Source of the DNA: Pseudomonadota bacterium
GTDB lineage: Bacteria > Pseudomonadota > Alphaproteobacteria > Azospirillales > Azospirillaceae
Reading direction: 5' to 3'
DNA length: 5,288 nucleotides
Assembly (NCBI GenBank): GCA_023416195.1
Contig: JAEZID010000100.1
Coordinates: forward strand, 1 to 5,288
The notes under the pieces are model-generated. The model made no database searches. It had not been told where the DNA came from and saw nothing but the letters and a program-made list of their open reading frames with translations. The translations under genes and the position numbers were made by a program. Positions 1-5,288 of this stretch are shown piece by piece (position 1 is the stretch's first letter; each line of letters opens with the position of its first letter).

Positions 1-360
1 GTGCGCATGGTGCTGACCCGCCGGCCGCGGGCCGCGCGGCACACGTTTGTTGCCTTGTTGCCCAACAGCCCGGCCACCGGATCCTTGACACCTCAGGCGG
101 TGAGACGCGCGAATCACCAGGGAGTAAAGTCGCCGACACTCGATTCATCAGCATCCCGAGCTACGCGGGAAACGGGGTGATGCCGGACCGAGGAGGGCGG
201 CGTGACGTTGGTGCGATAATCGGTTGGCCGTTGGCGGGAAATGTCTTGCCGGGTAAGGACGTCGGCCTCGCTGAAGCCGAACCCCGGATGCCGTACAAAG
301 CCAACGGGAGCCGACGTCACACGATCCCGAAGGTCGGCTATCGGGTTGAGAACCGGGGCG

Positions 361-389
361 ACCGGCATGACCGGCCTCGGCATGCCGGT
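361..389. repeat. Perfect 9-bp inverted repeat
   Basis: ACCGGCATG at 361-369 is the exact reverse complement of CATGCCGGT at 381-389, with an 11-base spacer. It could form a stem-loop in RNA from either strand or be a protein-binding palindrome. No T-run follows on either side, so it is not a standard intrinsic terminator. It lies about 200 bp past the end of the leftward LysR gene. Confidence 0.55.
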
Positions 390-419
390 GTCACGCCGCG
401 CCACCTGAACACCGCGGGA

Positions 420-438
420 TTGGGCGAAGTCCGCCCAA
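420..438. repeat. Perfect 7-bp inverted repeat with 5-base spacer
   Basis: TTGGGCG at 420-426 and CGCCCAA at 432-438 are exact reverse complements around the spacer AAGTC, a compact 19-bp dyad. It could be an operator-like site or a small RNA hairpin. Read leftward it is the first tight hairpin after the LysR stop codon at 585, but no U-tract follows, so a termination role is only possible. Confidence 0.5.
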
Positions 439-584
439 ATGCTGATTTCCGCACCAACGTCCCTTCACAGGAACGCGCTGGGACTGTGCGCATCTCGGGG
501 CCGGCCTCTCATCGCGCATCATCCTTGGTCCATCTGGCAAGTTCCATCCGGCGATCCTGCTGAGCCTTGCCTGAAAACGGGCAC

Positions 585-1508
585 TCACCTGGCCTCAGCG
601 ATTTCACTGTCCCCATTCCCGCGCAGGACGTCCAGGAATCGCTCCAGCACCAGATTCGGCTGAGCCCCTTTCTTCGTCACCACCTGGAACTCCAGGGCGT
701 GATGGTAGGTGTCGGGCAGCAGCGACCGCATCATGCCGCGCTCCACCCATTGCCGGGCATAATGGGTGGGCAGAAAGCCGACATAGCATCCGGTCAGGAT
801 CAGGAAAGCCACCCCCTCGCGGTCGGTGGCTGTCGCCGTGTTGTTCAGCTCATGGGGAAGCTGCGCCTGGGTCGGCGCCACGGCGTCGGCGGTCTCCACC
901 GCCTCTCTCGTCACCGCACCCTCGGGACGGTCGAAAAGTGGATGGCCCTCGCCGCAATAGAGCAGGGATTTCTCCTCGTAGAGTGGAAGACCGGCCAGCC
1001 CCGGCAGCCCGCGGCGAACCGGGACGACGCCGACGTGCAACTGCCCGTCCAGAACGCCCCGTTCGATCTCGTTGGGCGGGATCATGCGGATGTTGACTCG
1101 AACCTCCGGCGCCAGCCGTTTCAAGCCGCGCAAGGCGTGCGTCACCCGCATCTGCGGCATGGTGACGAGGTTGTCGGTGATCCCGATGTTCAGCTCGCCG
1201 CGCAGGCGGCCATGAAGGGTGTTGATCTCGCTGCGGAAGCTCTCGGTGCTGGCCAGCAGGCGCATCGTCGCCTCGTAGGCCAGATGCCCTTCGTCGGTCA
1301 GCCGGAACCCCGCCCGCCCGCGCCGGCACAGCGTGAGGCCAAGCCGCCGCTCGAGATCCGCCATATGCTGGCTGATCGCCGCCCGGCTGATGTTCAGTTC
1401 CACCTCCGCAGCGGAAAAGCCGCCGCACTCCACCACCGTCCGGAACACGCGCAGCAGCCGGATGTCGGCGTCACCGATCGGAGCCATGGACCGGGTGGGC
1501 TTGCTCAT
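585..1508 (-). CDS. LysR-family transcriptional regulator, probable regulator of the adjacent beta-alanine catabolic genes
   Basis: This 307-residue protein has the length and architecture of a LysR-type regulator. The N-terminal winged helix-turn-helix covers about residues 14-75: a helix with LLRVFRTVVECGGFSAAE, then the recognition helix around AAISQHMADLERRLG (43-57), then the wing with RRGRAGFRLTDEG. A linker helix (about 76-100) leads to the LysR substrate-binding domain, starting near GELNIGITDN (104-113) and running to about residue 295. No signal peptide or membrane segment is visible, so it acts in the cytoplasm. It is divergent from the aminotransferase across 168 bp, the usual LysR arrangement for an activator of the neighbouring operon. 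Related LysR genes sit beside beta-alanine:pyruvate aminotransferase genes in Pseudomonas, so sensing of beta-alanine or a breakdown product is a reasonable inference. The start at 1508 is the first ATG; a second at residue 8 is possible. Neither has a strong Shine-Dalgarno sequence. The family call is very safe; the ligand is not shown. Confidence 0.93.
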   Translation of the reverse strand: MSKPTRSMAPIGDADIRLLRVFRTVVECGGFSAAEVELNISRAAISQHMADLERRLGLTLCRRGRAGFRLTDEGHLAYEATMRLLASTESFRSEINTLHGRLRGELNIGITDNLVTMPQMRVTHALRGLKRLAPEVRVNIRMIPPNEIERGVLDGQLHVGVVPVRRGLPGLAGLPLYEEKSLLYCGEGHPLFDRPEGAVTREAVETADAVAPTQAQLPHELNNTATATDREGVAFLILTGCYVGFLPTHYARQWVERGMMRSLLPDTYHHALEFQVVTKKGAQPNLVLERFLDVLRGNGDSEIAEAR

Positions 1509-1620
1509 GCTGGCACCGTGAGGGATGTGGGCGTGATAGGTAAGCGGACGATTATGTGAAGTTCTTATAGTTTGGATTTAATCACAACCAGGAACCGCGC
1601 ACACTCTTGTTCGACAGCAC

Positions 1621-1665
1621 CCCTGACAGAAGCGGCCCTAACAGAAGCGGCCCTAACAGAAGCGG
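1621..1665 (+). repeat. Three tandem copies of a 15-bp direct repeat in the aminotransferase leader
   Basis: The units are CCCTGACAGAAGCGG (1621-1635), CCCTAACAGAAGCGG (1636-1650) and the same again (1651-1665). Copies two and three are identical and copy one differs at one base. The array ends at the Shine-Dalgarno sequence of the aminotransferase, and the last copy overlaps its first bases. The period is a multiple of three and the frame is open from a TTG at 1572, so if that start were used each copy would encode LTEAA-like residues. The ATG at 1677 is the far better start, so the repeat is probably untranslated leader. Confidence 0.9.
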
Positions 1666-1668
1666 GAG
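1664..1668 (+). promoter_or_regulatory. Ribosome binding site that decides the aminotransferase start
   Basis: GGGAG at 1664-1668 lies 8 bases before the ATG at 1677, good Shine-Dalgarno spacing. The upstream in-frame TTG at 1572 lies inside the AT-rich promoter core, next to the candidate -10 box, and has no such motif. This favours a 457-residue product over a 492-residue one. Confidence 0.8.
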
Positions 1669-1676
1669 AACAGCGG

Positions 1677-3050
1677 ATGGCACCCCTGGACAACGATCAC
1701 AGCCAGCCCCCCGGCCAGTCCTTCGACAAGGCTGCCGGACTGACGCGCGAGGAGCTTGACGCCTATTGGATGCCGTTCAGCGGCAACCGTCAGTTCAAGA
1801 ACAACCCCCGCATGATCGTGAAGGCGGAGGGGGCCTGGTACTGGGACGCCGAAGGCCGCAAGATCTACGACAGCCTGTCCGGCCTGTGGTGCAGCGGCGC
1901 CGGCCACGGCCGCCGCGAGATCAGCGAGGCCGTCGCCCGCCAGATCGCCGAGCTGGACTACAGCCCCGCCTTCCAGCACGGCCATCCGGCCGCCTTCAAG
2001 CTGGCGCACAAGCTGGCGTCGATGACGCCGGCCGGCCTCGACCATGTCTTCTTCGTCGGTTCGGGGTCCGAGGCGGCCGACACCTCGTTGAAGATGGCGC
2101 GGGCCTATTGGCGCCTGAAGGGCCAGCCGACCAAGACCAAGCTGATCGGCCGGTCCAAGGGCTATCACGGCGTCAATTTCGGCGGCACCAGCCTGGGCGG
2201 CATCGGCGGCAACCGCAAGCTGTTCGGCACCGGCGTCGACGCCGATCACCTGCCCCACACGCTGCTGCCGCAGAACCTGTTCGTGAAGGGCATGCCGGAG
2301 GAAGGCGCCTTCCTGGCCGACGCTCTGGAGGAGCTGGTGGCGCTGCACGACGCCTCCAACATCGCCGCCGTGATCGTCGAGCCGCTGGCCGGTTCGGCCG
2401 GCGTGCTGCCGCCGCCGAAGGGCTACCTGCAGCGCCTGCGCGAGATCTGCGACAAGCATTCCATCCTGCTGATCTTCGATGAGGTCATCACCGGCTTCGG
2501 CCGCATGGGCGCCCCATTCGGCGCCGACGCCTTCGGCGTCGTCCCGGACATCATGAACGTCGCCAAGGGCCTGACCAACGGCGCGGTCCCGATGGGCGCC
2601 GTCGTGGCGAAGCGCGACATCTATCAGGCCTTCATGGACAATGGCGGGCCGGAGTACATGGTGGAGTTCCCGCACGGCTACACCTATTCCGCCCATCCGG
2701 TCTCCTGTGCCGCCGGTCTGGCCGCGCTCGACATCTTCGAGCGGGAGAAGCTGTGGGAGAAGGCCGCGGCGCTGGCGCCGCATTTCGAAAACCTGATCCA
2801 CGGGCTGAAGGGGCTAAAGAACGTCGCCGACATCCGCAACTACGGCCTGACGGGCGCCGTCACCATCGCGCCGCTTCCGGGCGAACCGGCCCGCCGGCCC
2901 TATGAGATCGGCGAGAAGTGCTGGAAGGCCGGCTACTACGTCCGCTTCGGCGGCGATACGCTCCAGTTCGGCCCGCATTTCCACAGCGAGCCCGCCGACC
3001 TCGATCGCCTGTTCAACGTCGTCGCCGACGCCATTCAGGCGACGGCGTAA
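1677..3050 (+). CDS. bauA: Beta-alanine (omega-amino acid):pyruvate aminotransferase, class III, PLP-dependent
   Basis: This enzyme moves the terminal amino group of beta-alanine (often other omega-amino acids and amines too) to pyruvate, giving malonate semialdehyde and L-alanine. The 457-residue protein is a full-length class III aminotransferase with no signal peptide, so cytoplasmic. Motifs in order: AYWMPFSGNRQFK near 29-41; the substrate-pocket stretch GLWCSGAGH at 69-77; the PLP phosphate-binding GSGSEA at 128-133; YHG at 163-165; E235 in IVEPLAGSAG; D268 in IFDEVITGFGRMG, which contacts the PLP ring nitrogen; K297 in NVAKGLTNGAVPMG, the Schiff-base lysine; FPHGYTYSAHP at 331-341; and R423 in YVRFGGDTLQFGP, at the position of the arginine that binds the substrate carboxylate. 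Long stretches match my memory of Pseudomonas omega-amino acid:pyruvate aminotransferase (PA0132, BauA). The next gene consumes its product, which supports beta-alanine as substrate. Control is probably by the divergent LysR protein. The reading frame is intact; taurine or polyamine-derived substrates remain possible. Confidence 0.93.
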   Translation: MAPLDNDHSQPPGQSFDKAAGLTREELDAYWMPFSGNRQFKNNPRMIVKAEGAWYWDAEGRKIYDSLSGLWCSGAGHGRREISEAVARQIAELDYSPAFQHGHPAAFKLAHKLASMTPAGLDHVFFVGSGSEAADTSLKMARAYWRLKGQPTKTKLIGRSKGYHGVNFGGTSLGGIGGNRKLFGTGVDADHLPHTLLPQNLFVKGMPEEGAFLADALEELVALHDASNIAAVIVEPLAGSAGVLPPPKGYLQRLREICDKHSILLIFDEVITGFGRMGAPFGADAFGVVPDIMNVAKGLTNGAVPMGAVVAKRDIYQAFMDNGGPEYMVEFPHGYTYSAHPVSCAAGLAALDIFEREKLWEKAAALAPHFENLIHGLKGLKNVADIRNYGLTGAVTIAPLPGEPARRPYEIGEKCWKAGYYVRFGGDTLQFGPHFHSEPADLDRLFNVVADAIQATA

Positions 3051-3068
3051 GGGCGCCGGCAGAGCATC

Positions 3069-3108
3069 CCCCCACCCATCCCTCCCGCGCCGGTGGGAAG
3101 GGTGGGGG
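3069..3108 (+). repeat. Long GC-rich hairpin between the aminotransferase and dehydrogenase genes
   Basis: CCCCCACCC at 3069-3077 is the exact reverse complement of GGGTGGGGG at 3100-3108. After one A-A mismatch the stem continues with TCCC (3079-3082) against GGGA (3095-3098), and two more pairs may form near the loop. No T-run follows (CAAGCACC comes next), so it is probably not a full terminator. It may protect the 3' end of the upstream message, attenuate read-through, or be a copy of a dispersed intergenic palindromic repeat. Confidence 0.75.
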
Positions 3109-3136
3109 CAAGCACCTTGCACAACGAACACTCCCC

Positions 3137-3140
3137 AGGA
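3137..3140 (+). promoter_or_regulatory. Ribosome binding site of the dehydrogenase gene
   Basis: AGGA at 3137-3140, followed by AAA, lies 9 bases before the ATG at 3150. It supports this start over an in-frame GTG at 3093, which falls inside the intercistronic hairpin and would add 19 residues not typical of the family. Confidence 0.75.
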
Positions 3141-3149
3141 AAAGTCATC

Positions 3150-4649
3150 ATGACCATCGTTGCCCACTTGATCGGCGGCAAGACTGACGCGCCCGCCGGC
3201 ACCCGCACCGCCGACATCGTCAATCCCGCCACCGGTGACGTGGCCGGGCAGGTCGCCTTGGCGTCGCGTGCCACGGTGGAAGAGGCCATCGCCGCCGCCG
3301 AGGCCGCCTTCCCGGCGTGGCGCGCCACGCCGCCGGCCAAGCGGGCCCGCGTCATGTTCCGCTTCAAGCAGCTTCTGGAGGAGAATGCCGACCGTATCTG
3401 CGCCCTCATCACGGCAGAGCACGGCAAGGTTCTGGACGACGCATTCGGCGAGCTGACCCGCGGCATCGAGAATGTCGAATACGCCTGCGGCGTTCCGGAG
3501 CTGCTGAAGGGCGAGTTCTCCAAGAATGTCGGCCCAAGCATCGACAGCTGGTCGGAGTTCCAGCCGCTGGGCGTCGTCGCCGGCATCACGCCGTTCAATT
3601 TCCCGGCGATGGTCCCGCTGTGGATGTACCCGATCGCCATCGCCTGCGGGAACACCTTCGTCCTGAAGCCGTCGGAGCGCGACCCGAGTTCCGCCCTGCT
3701 GATTGCCCAACTGGCGCTGGAGGCCGGCCTGCCGCCGGGCGTGCTGAACGTCGTCAATGGCGACAAGGAGGCGGTGGACACGCTGCTGACCGACCCGCGG
3801 GTGCAGGGCGTCAGCTTCGTCGGGTCCACCCCCATCGCCGAGTACGTCTATTCGACCGCCAGCGCCAATGGAAAACGGGTGCAGGCGCTGGGCGGCGCCA
3901 AGAACCACGCCATCGTCATGCCGGATGCCGATCTCGACAACGCCGTCAGCGCGCTGATGGGGGCGGCTTACGGCTCCTGCGGCGAGCGCTGCATGGCGAT
4001 CTCGGTCGTGGTCGCGGTGGGCGACGAGGTGGCCGACCGGCTGAAGGACAAGCTGTCGGCGGCGCTGCGCGACCTGAAGGTCGGTGCCGGCACCGCGACC
4101 GGCTGCGAAATGGGGCCGCTGGTCACCCGGGCGCATTACGAGAAGGTGAAGGCCTATGTCGACCAGGGCGTCGCCGAGGGCGCCGATCTGGTGGTCGATG
4201 GCCGCGGGCTGGTGGTGCCGGGGTATGAGAACGGCAACTTCCTGGGCGGCTGCCTGTTCGATCGCGTCACGTCGGAGATGACCATCTACCGGGAGGAGAT
4301 CTTCGGCCCGGTCCTCTGCCTTGTCCGGGTCAAGACGATGCAGGAGGGCATGGACCTCATCAACGCGCACGAGTACGGCAACGGCACTTGCCTGTTCACC
4401 CGCGACGGCGAGGCCGCCCGCTATTTCAGCGACATGATTAAGGTCGGCATGGTCGGCATCAACGTGCCGCTGCCGGTACCGGTCGCTTACCACAGCTTCG
4501 GCGGCTGGAAACGGTCGCTGTTCGGCGATCTGTCGGCCTATGGTCCGGATGGCGTGCGCTTCTACACCCGGCGCAAGACCATCACCCAGCGCTGGCCCAC
4601 CGGCGGGGTCCGTGAGGGCGCCCAGTTCGCCTTCCCATCCATGAAGTAA
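3150..4649 (+). CDS. mmsA: CoA-acylating (methyl)malonate-semialdehyde dehydrogenase
   Basis: This enzyme oxidises malonate semialdehyde, or methylmalonate semialdehyde from valine breakdown, with NAD+ and CoA. The products are acetyl-CoA or propionyl-CoA, CO2 and NADH. The 499-residue protein is normal length and cytoplasmic. Aldehyde dehydrogenase motifs in order: TPFNFPAM with the oxyanion-hole asparagine N150; LKPSE (172-176) for NAD binding; FVGST (223-227); catalytic cysteine C281 in GSCGERCMAIS; EEIFGPVL (382-389); and the family-typical NVPLPVPVAYHSFGGWK (438-454). Where hydrolytic aldehyde dehydrogenases carry a general-base glutamate before LGG, this protein reads QALGGAKNH (245-253). 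That is the mark of the CoA-dependent subfamily, in which CoA rather than water releases the acyl group. The gene starts 99 bp after the aminotransferase stop, with no convincing promoter between, so they are probably cotranscribed. The aminotransferase product is the substrate here. The strong terminator just downstream shows this is the last gene of the unit. No defects are visible. A role in valine or inositol breakdown is also possible. Confidence 0.95.
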   Translation: MTIVAHLIGGKTDAPAGTRTADIVNPATGDVAGQVALASRATVEEAIAAAEAAFPAWRATPPAKRARVMFRFKQLLEENADRICALITAEHGKVLDDAFGELTRGIENVEYACGVPELLKGEFSKNVGPSIDSWSEFQPLGVVAGITPFNFPAMVPLWMYPIAIACGNTFVLKPSERDPSSALLIAQLALEAGLPPGVLNVVNGDKEAVDTLLTDPRVQGVSFVGSTPIAEYVYSTASANGKRVQALGGAKNHAIVMPDADLDNAVSALMGAAYGSCGERCMAISVVVAVGDEVADRLKDKLSAALRDLKVGAGTATGCEMGPLVTRAHYEKVKAYVDQGVAEGADLVVDGRGLVVPGYENGNFLGGCLFDRVTSEMTIYREEIFGPVLCLVRVKTMQEGMDLINAHEYGNGTCLFTRDGEAARYFSDMIKVGMVGINVPLPVPVAYHSFGGWKRSLFGDLSAYGPDGVRFYTRRKTITQRWPTGGVREGAQFAFPSMK

Positions 4650-4662
4650 AGACTGCGGCCGT

Positions 4663-4707
4663 GACGACGTCGGTGCCGATGTGCGCGCCGGCGTCGTCTG
4701 CCTTTTT
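4663..4707 (+). terminator. Rho-independent terminator of the bauA-mmsA unit
   Basis: GACGACGTCGG at 4663-4673 pairs with CCGGCGTCGTC at 4688-4698 as an 11-bp stem with one T-G wobble. Up to three more pairs may form toward the loop. Five T residues follow at 4703-4707. The hairpin starts 14 bases after the dehydrogenase stop codon, the classic position. Confidence 0.87.
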
Positions 4708-4786
4708 GCCGCCTTGACCAGCGACGGGCATCCGTCCGCCCCGCGGGCAGGCGACCACAATCACCAACCCGAATTCCGATCCATTC

Positions 4787-4807
4787 AGGAGGATAGCCCG
4801 TCCCATG
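4787..4807 (+). promoter_or_regulatory. Strong Shine-Dalgarno sequence before an ATG that opens into the insertion-sequence remnant
   Basis: AGGAGG at 4787-4792 is a full consensus Shine-Dalgarno sequence, with an ATG at 4805-4807 (12-base spacer, rather long). The frame from 4805 has no stop codon through 4988 and continues in the same frame as the transposase fragment to the window edge. The first codons, MALAHGGAAAA, are not recognisable. This may be the remaining 5' end of a gene that an insertion cut off, or chance. Confidence 0.4.
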
Positions 4808-4819
4808 GCGTTGGCGCAT

Positions 4820-5288
4820 GGAGGCGCTGCCGCAGCAATTTGCGGTCGGCTGACGTGCCGTGTAGAAGGGCGACGCCGCCGTTCTGATCGCCGCGCCCAC
4901 CAAACCCTTCAGTGCTGTCGAGAAACCGTCTCAAACCTGGGGGAAGGATGGCAAAGGGCGCTGGGAAGGCGGCGAAGCGGGGGCGCAATGAAGTGGCGGG
5001 TCATGGTGGAGGTGACGGGCGAGGACGGGGCGGTGACGCGGCACGTGATCTCCGGGGGTGAGCGCACCGGGGCCGGTCAGGCGGCAACGCTCGGGCTGAG
5101 TCTGAGTGAGGGCAAGGCGACCGAGGCCGACCGGCAAGTGCGGCAACTCCATCATGTTTTACGCCGTTTGGGGGCGACGGCGACGACACCGGTCATCATC
5201 CTCCGCGACGGCGCGGAGGGTCCACGGTCGCTGGGCGCCGCGGCCAGCGTCGGCCCGATCCGTAACGTTTTGGACTGGTTTCAGCTGT
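4820..5288 (+). mobile_element. Left part of an ISKra4-like insertion sequence (partial, left boundary approximate)
   Basis: The transposase fragment starting at 4988 marks this as an ISKra4-family element. Such elements usually carry a leader of one to two hundred bases before the transposase start, so the left end probably lies around 4810-4870. I cannot identify the terminal inverted repeat without its partner, which would be to the right of the window. Whatever occupied this site beyond about 4.8 kb is interrupted or displaced. Confidence 0.55.
4988..5288 (+). pseudogene. Internally deleted ISKra4-family transposase, running off the right edge
   Basis: The frame from the ATG at 4988 stays open for 100 codons to the window end. 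Its first 44 residues (MKWRVMVEVTGEDGAV, then ATLGLSLSEGKA) match the N-terminus of ISKra4-family transposases as I remember them. From residue 45 (TEADRQVRQLHHVL, ILRDGAEGPRSLG, VLDWFQL) it matches the catalytic core, which in full-length proteins begins more than 200 residues in. The intervening part is missing: the cysteine-rich zinc-binding segment and the first catalytic aspartate (in a SIDGG-type motif). The second aspartate is present (D74 in RDGAEG). The usual DWFH reads DWFQ, and the usual LSDG reads LRDG. The join is at about 5111-5125. The fused frame is still open, but the product should be unable to transpose by itself. The likely start is the ATG at 4988, with only a G-rich stretch (AAGCGGGGG) as a possible ribosome binding site. 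The family call comes from remembered motifs. Confidence 0.75.

Larger units (their letters stand above)
1..584. other. Gene-free region downstream of the LysR gene
   Basis: I see no supportable gene here. Several frames stay open for 60 to 130 codons on both strands, but none gives a protein I recognise. None has the strong G/C third-position preference of the three real genes: the leftward frame at 114-404 has roughly 70 percent G/C at third positions by eye. None has a good ribosome binding site. A frame open from base 1 to 180 on the plus strand could be the tail of a gene entering from the left, but its sequence is not recognisable. The only clear structures are the two inverted repeats at 361-389 and 420-438. 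The region may be plain intergenic DNA or an old degraded gene. Confidence 0.5.
1509..1676. promoter_or_regulatory. Divergent promoter and operator region between the LysR gene and the aminotransferase gene
   Basis: This 168-bp gap must carry the control signals for both genes. Its core, 1551-1587, is only about 24 percent G+C (9 of 37), a sharp AT-rich island in a GC-rich window. For the rightward gene TATAGT at 1566-1571 is a plausible -10 box with no good -35 box, as expected of an activator-dependent promoter. For the leftward gene CATAAT (minus strand, 1556 to 1551) is a good -10 candidate, again with a weak -35. The two would overlap, so one regulator bound here could act on both. The dyad TTA-N11-TAA at 1565-1581 overlaps the candidate rightward -10 and is a possible LysR contact. 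GTGA-type motifs occur at 1533-1536 and 1556-1559, and inverted at 1582-1585. All site calls are by eye. Confidence 0.6.

Noticed and set aside
85..90. TTGACA as a -35 promoter element
   Set aside because: No reasonable -10 box lies 16-18 bases downstream on the same strand, and no gene follows it.
114..404. Possible leftward 96-codon gene starting with GTG
   Set aside because: Third-position bias is weaker than in the real genes, no clear ribosome binding site is present, and the sequence matches nothing I know. It could be a degraded gene, but I cannot support it.
559..599. GCTGAG/CTCAGC inverted repeat spanning the LysR stop codon as its terminator
   Set aside because: The stem is only 6 bp plus a bulged pair, the loop is long, and no T-run follows in the leftward direction.
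567..1559. Long plus-strand open frame (330 codons) opposite the LysR gene
   Set aside because: It is the antisense shadow of a well-supported LysR gene, is rich in H, Q, R and G, and resembles no protein family.
1572..1676. N-terminal extension of the aminotransferase from a TTG start
   Set aside because: The TTG lies in the promoter core next to the candidate -10 box, the extra 35 residues are mostly the tandem repeat, and the ATG at 1677 has a well-spaced GGGAG.
1653..2801. Minus-strand open frame of 382 codons opposite the aminotransferase gene
   Set aside because: The same GC-driven antisense effect; no recognisable motifs or ribosome binding site.
3093..3149. Upstream GTG start for the dehydrogenase
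   Set aside because: It falls inside the intercistronic hairpin, while the ATG at 3150 has a good ribosome binding site and gives the usual family N-terminus.
2814..4760. Very long minus-strand open frame (648 codons) opposite the dehydrogenase gene
   Set aside because: GC-rich third positions on the coding strand suppress stop codons on the other strand. The translation is low-complexity with no domain, and it crosses two real features and the terminator.
4948..5061. Small open frame of 37 codons just before and overlapping the transposase start, in another frame
   Set aside because: It begins with a plausible MAKGAGKAAKRGR leader but soon becomes glycine- and arginine-rich shadow sequence of the transposase frame. 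It is at most part of the insertion-sequence leader.

Overview
The window looks like chromosomal or megaplasmid DNA of a GC-rich alphaproteobacterium. An Azospirillum-like member of the Rhodospirillales is my best guess, from the strong G/C third-position bias of the genes, the protein sequences and the type of insertion-sequence remnant at the right end. That placement is inference, not a database result.

Layout. Positions 1-584 hold no gene I can support, only two short perfect inverted repeats. A LysR-type regulator runs leftward from 1508 to 585. A 168-bp divergent regulatory region (1509-1676) follows, with a very AT-rich core and a three-copy 15-bp tandem repeat in the leader. Rightward come a beta-alanine (omega-amino acid):pyruvate aminotransferase (1677-3050) and a CoA-acylating (methyl)malonate-semialdehyde dehydrogenase (3150-4649). 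They are separated by a 99-bp gap containing a long GC-rich hairpin. A convincing rho-independent terminator (4663-4707) closes the unit. Beyond it lie a gene-poor stretch and, from about 4.82 kb to the right edge, part of an ISKra4-like insertion sequence. Its transposase reading frame appears to have lost a large central part, including the first catalytic aspartate.

How the genes work together. The aminotransferase moves the amino group of beta-alanine to pyruvate, giving malonate semialdehyde and L-alanine. The dehydrogenase converts malonate semialdehyde, with CoA and NAD+, to acetyl-CoA, CO2 and NADH. It would also turn methylmalonate semialdehyde into propionyl-CoA. The pair is a compact beta-alanine catabolic unit, and the divergent LysR protein is its probable regulator. 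The arrangement resembles known Pseudomonas beta-alanine loci.

I see no clearly new biological system. The metabolic part is a recognisable catabolic module. The items most worth a second look are the internally deleted transposase and the reading frame running into it from a strong ribosome binding site, the 15-bp tandem repeat in the aminotransferase leader, and the intercistronic hairpin.
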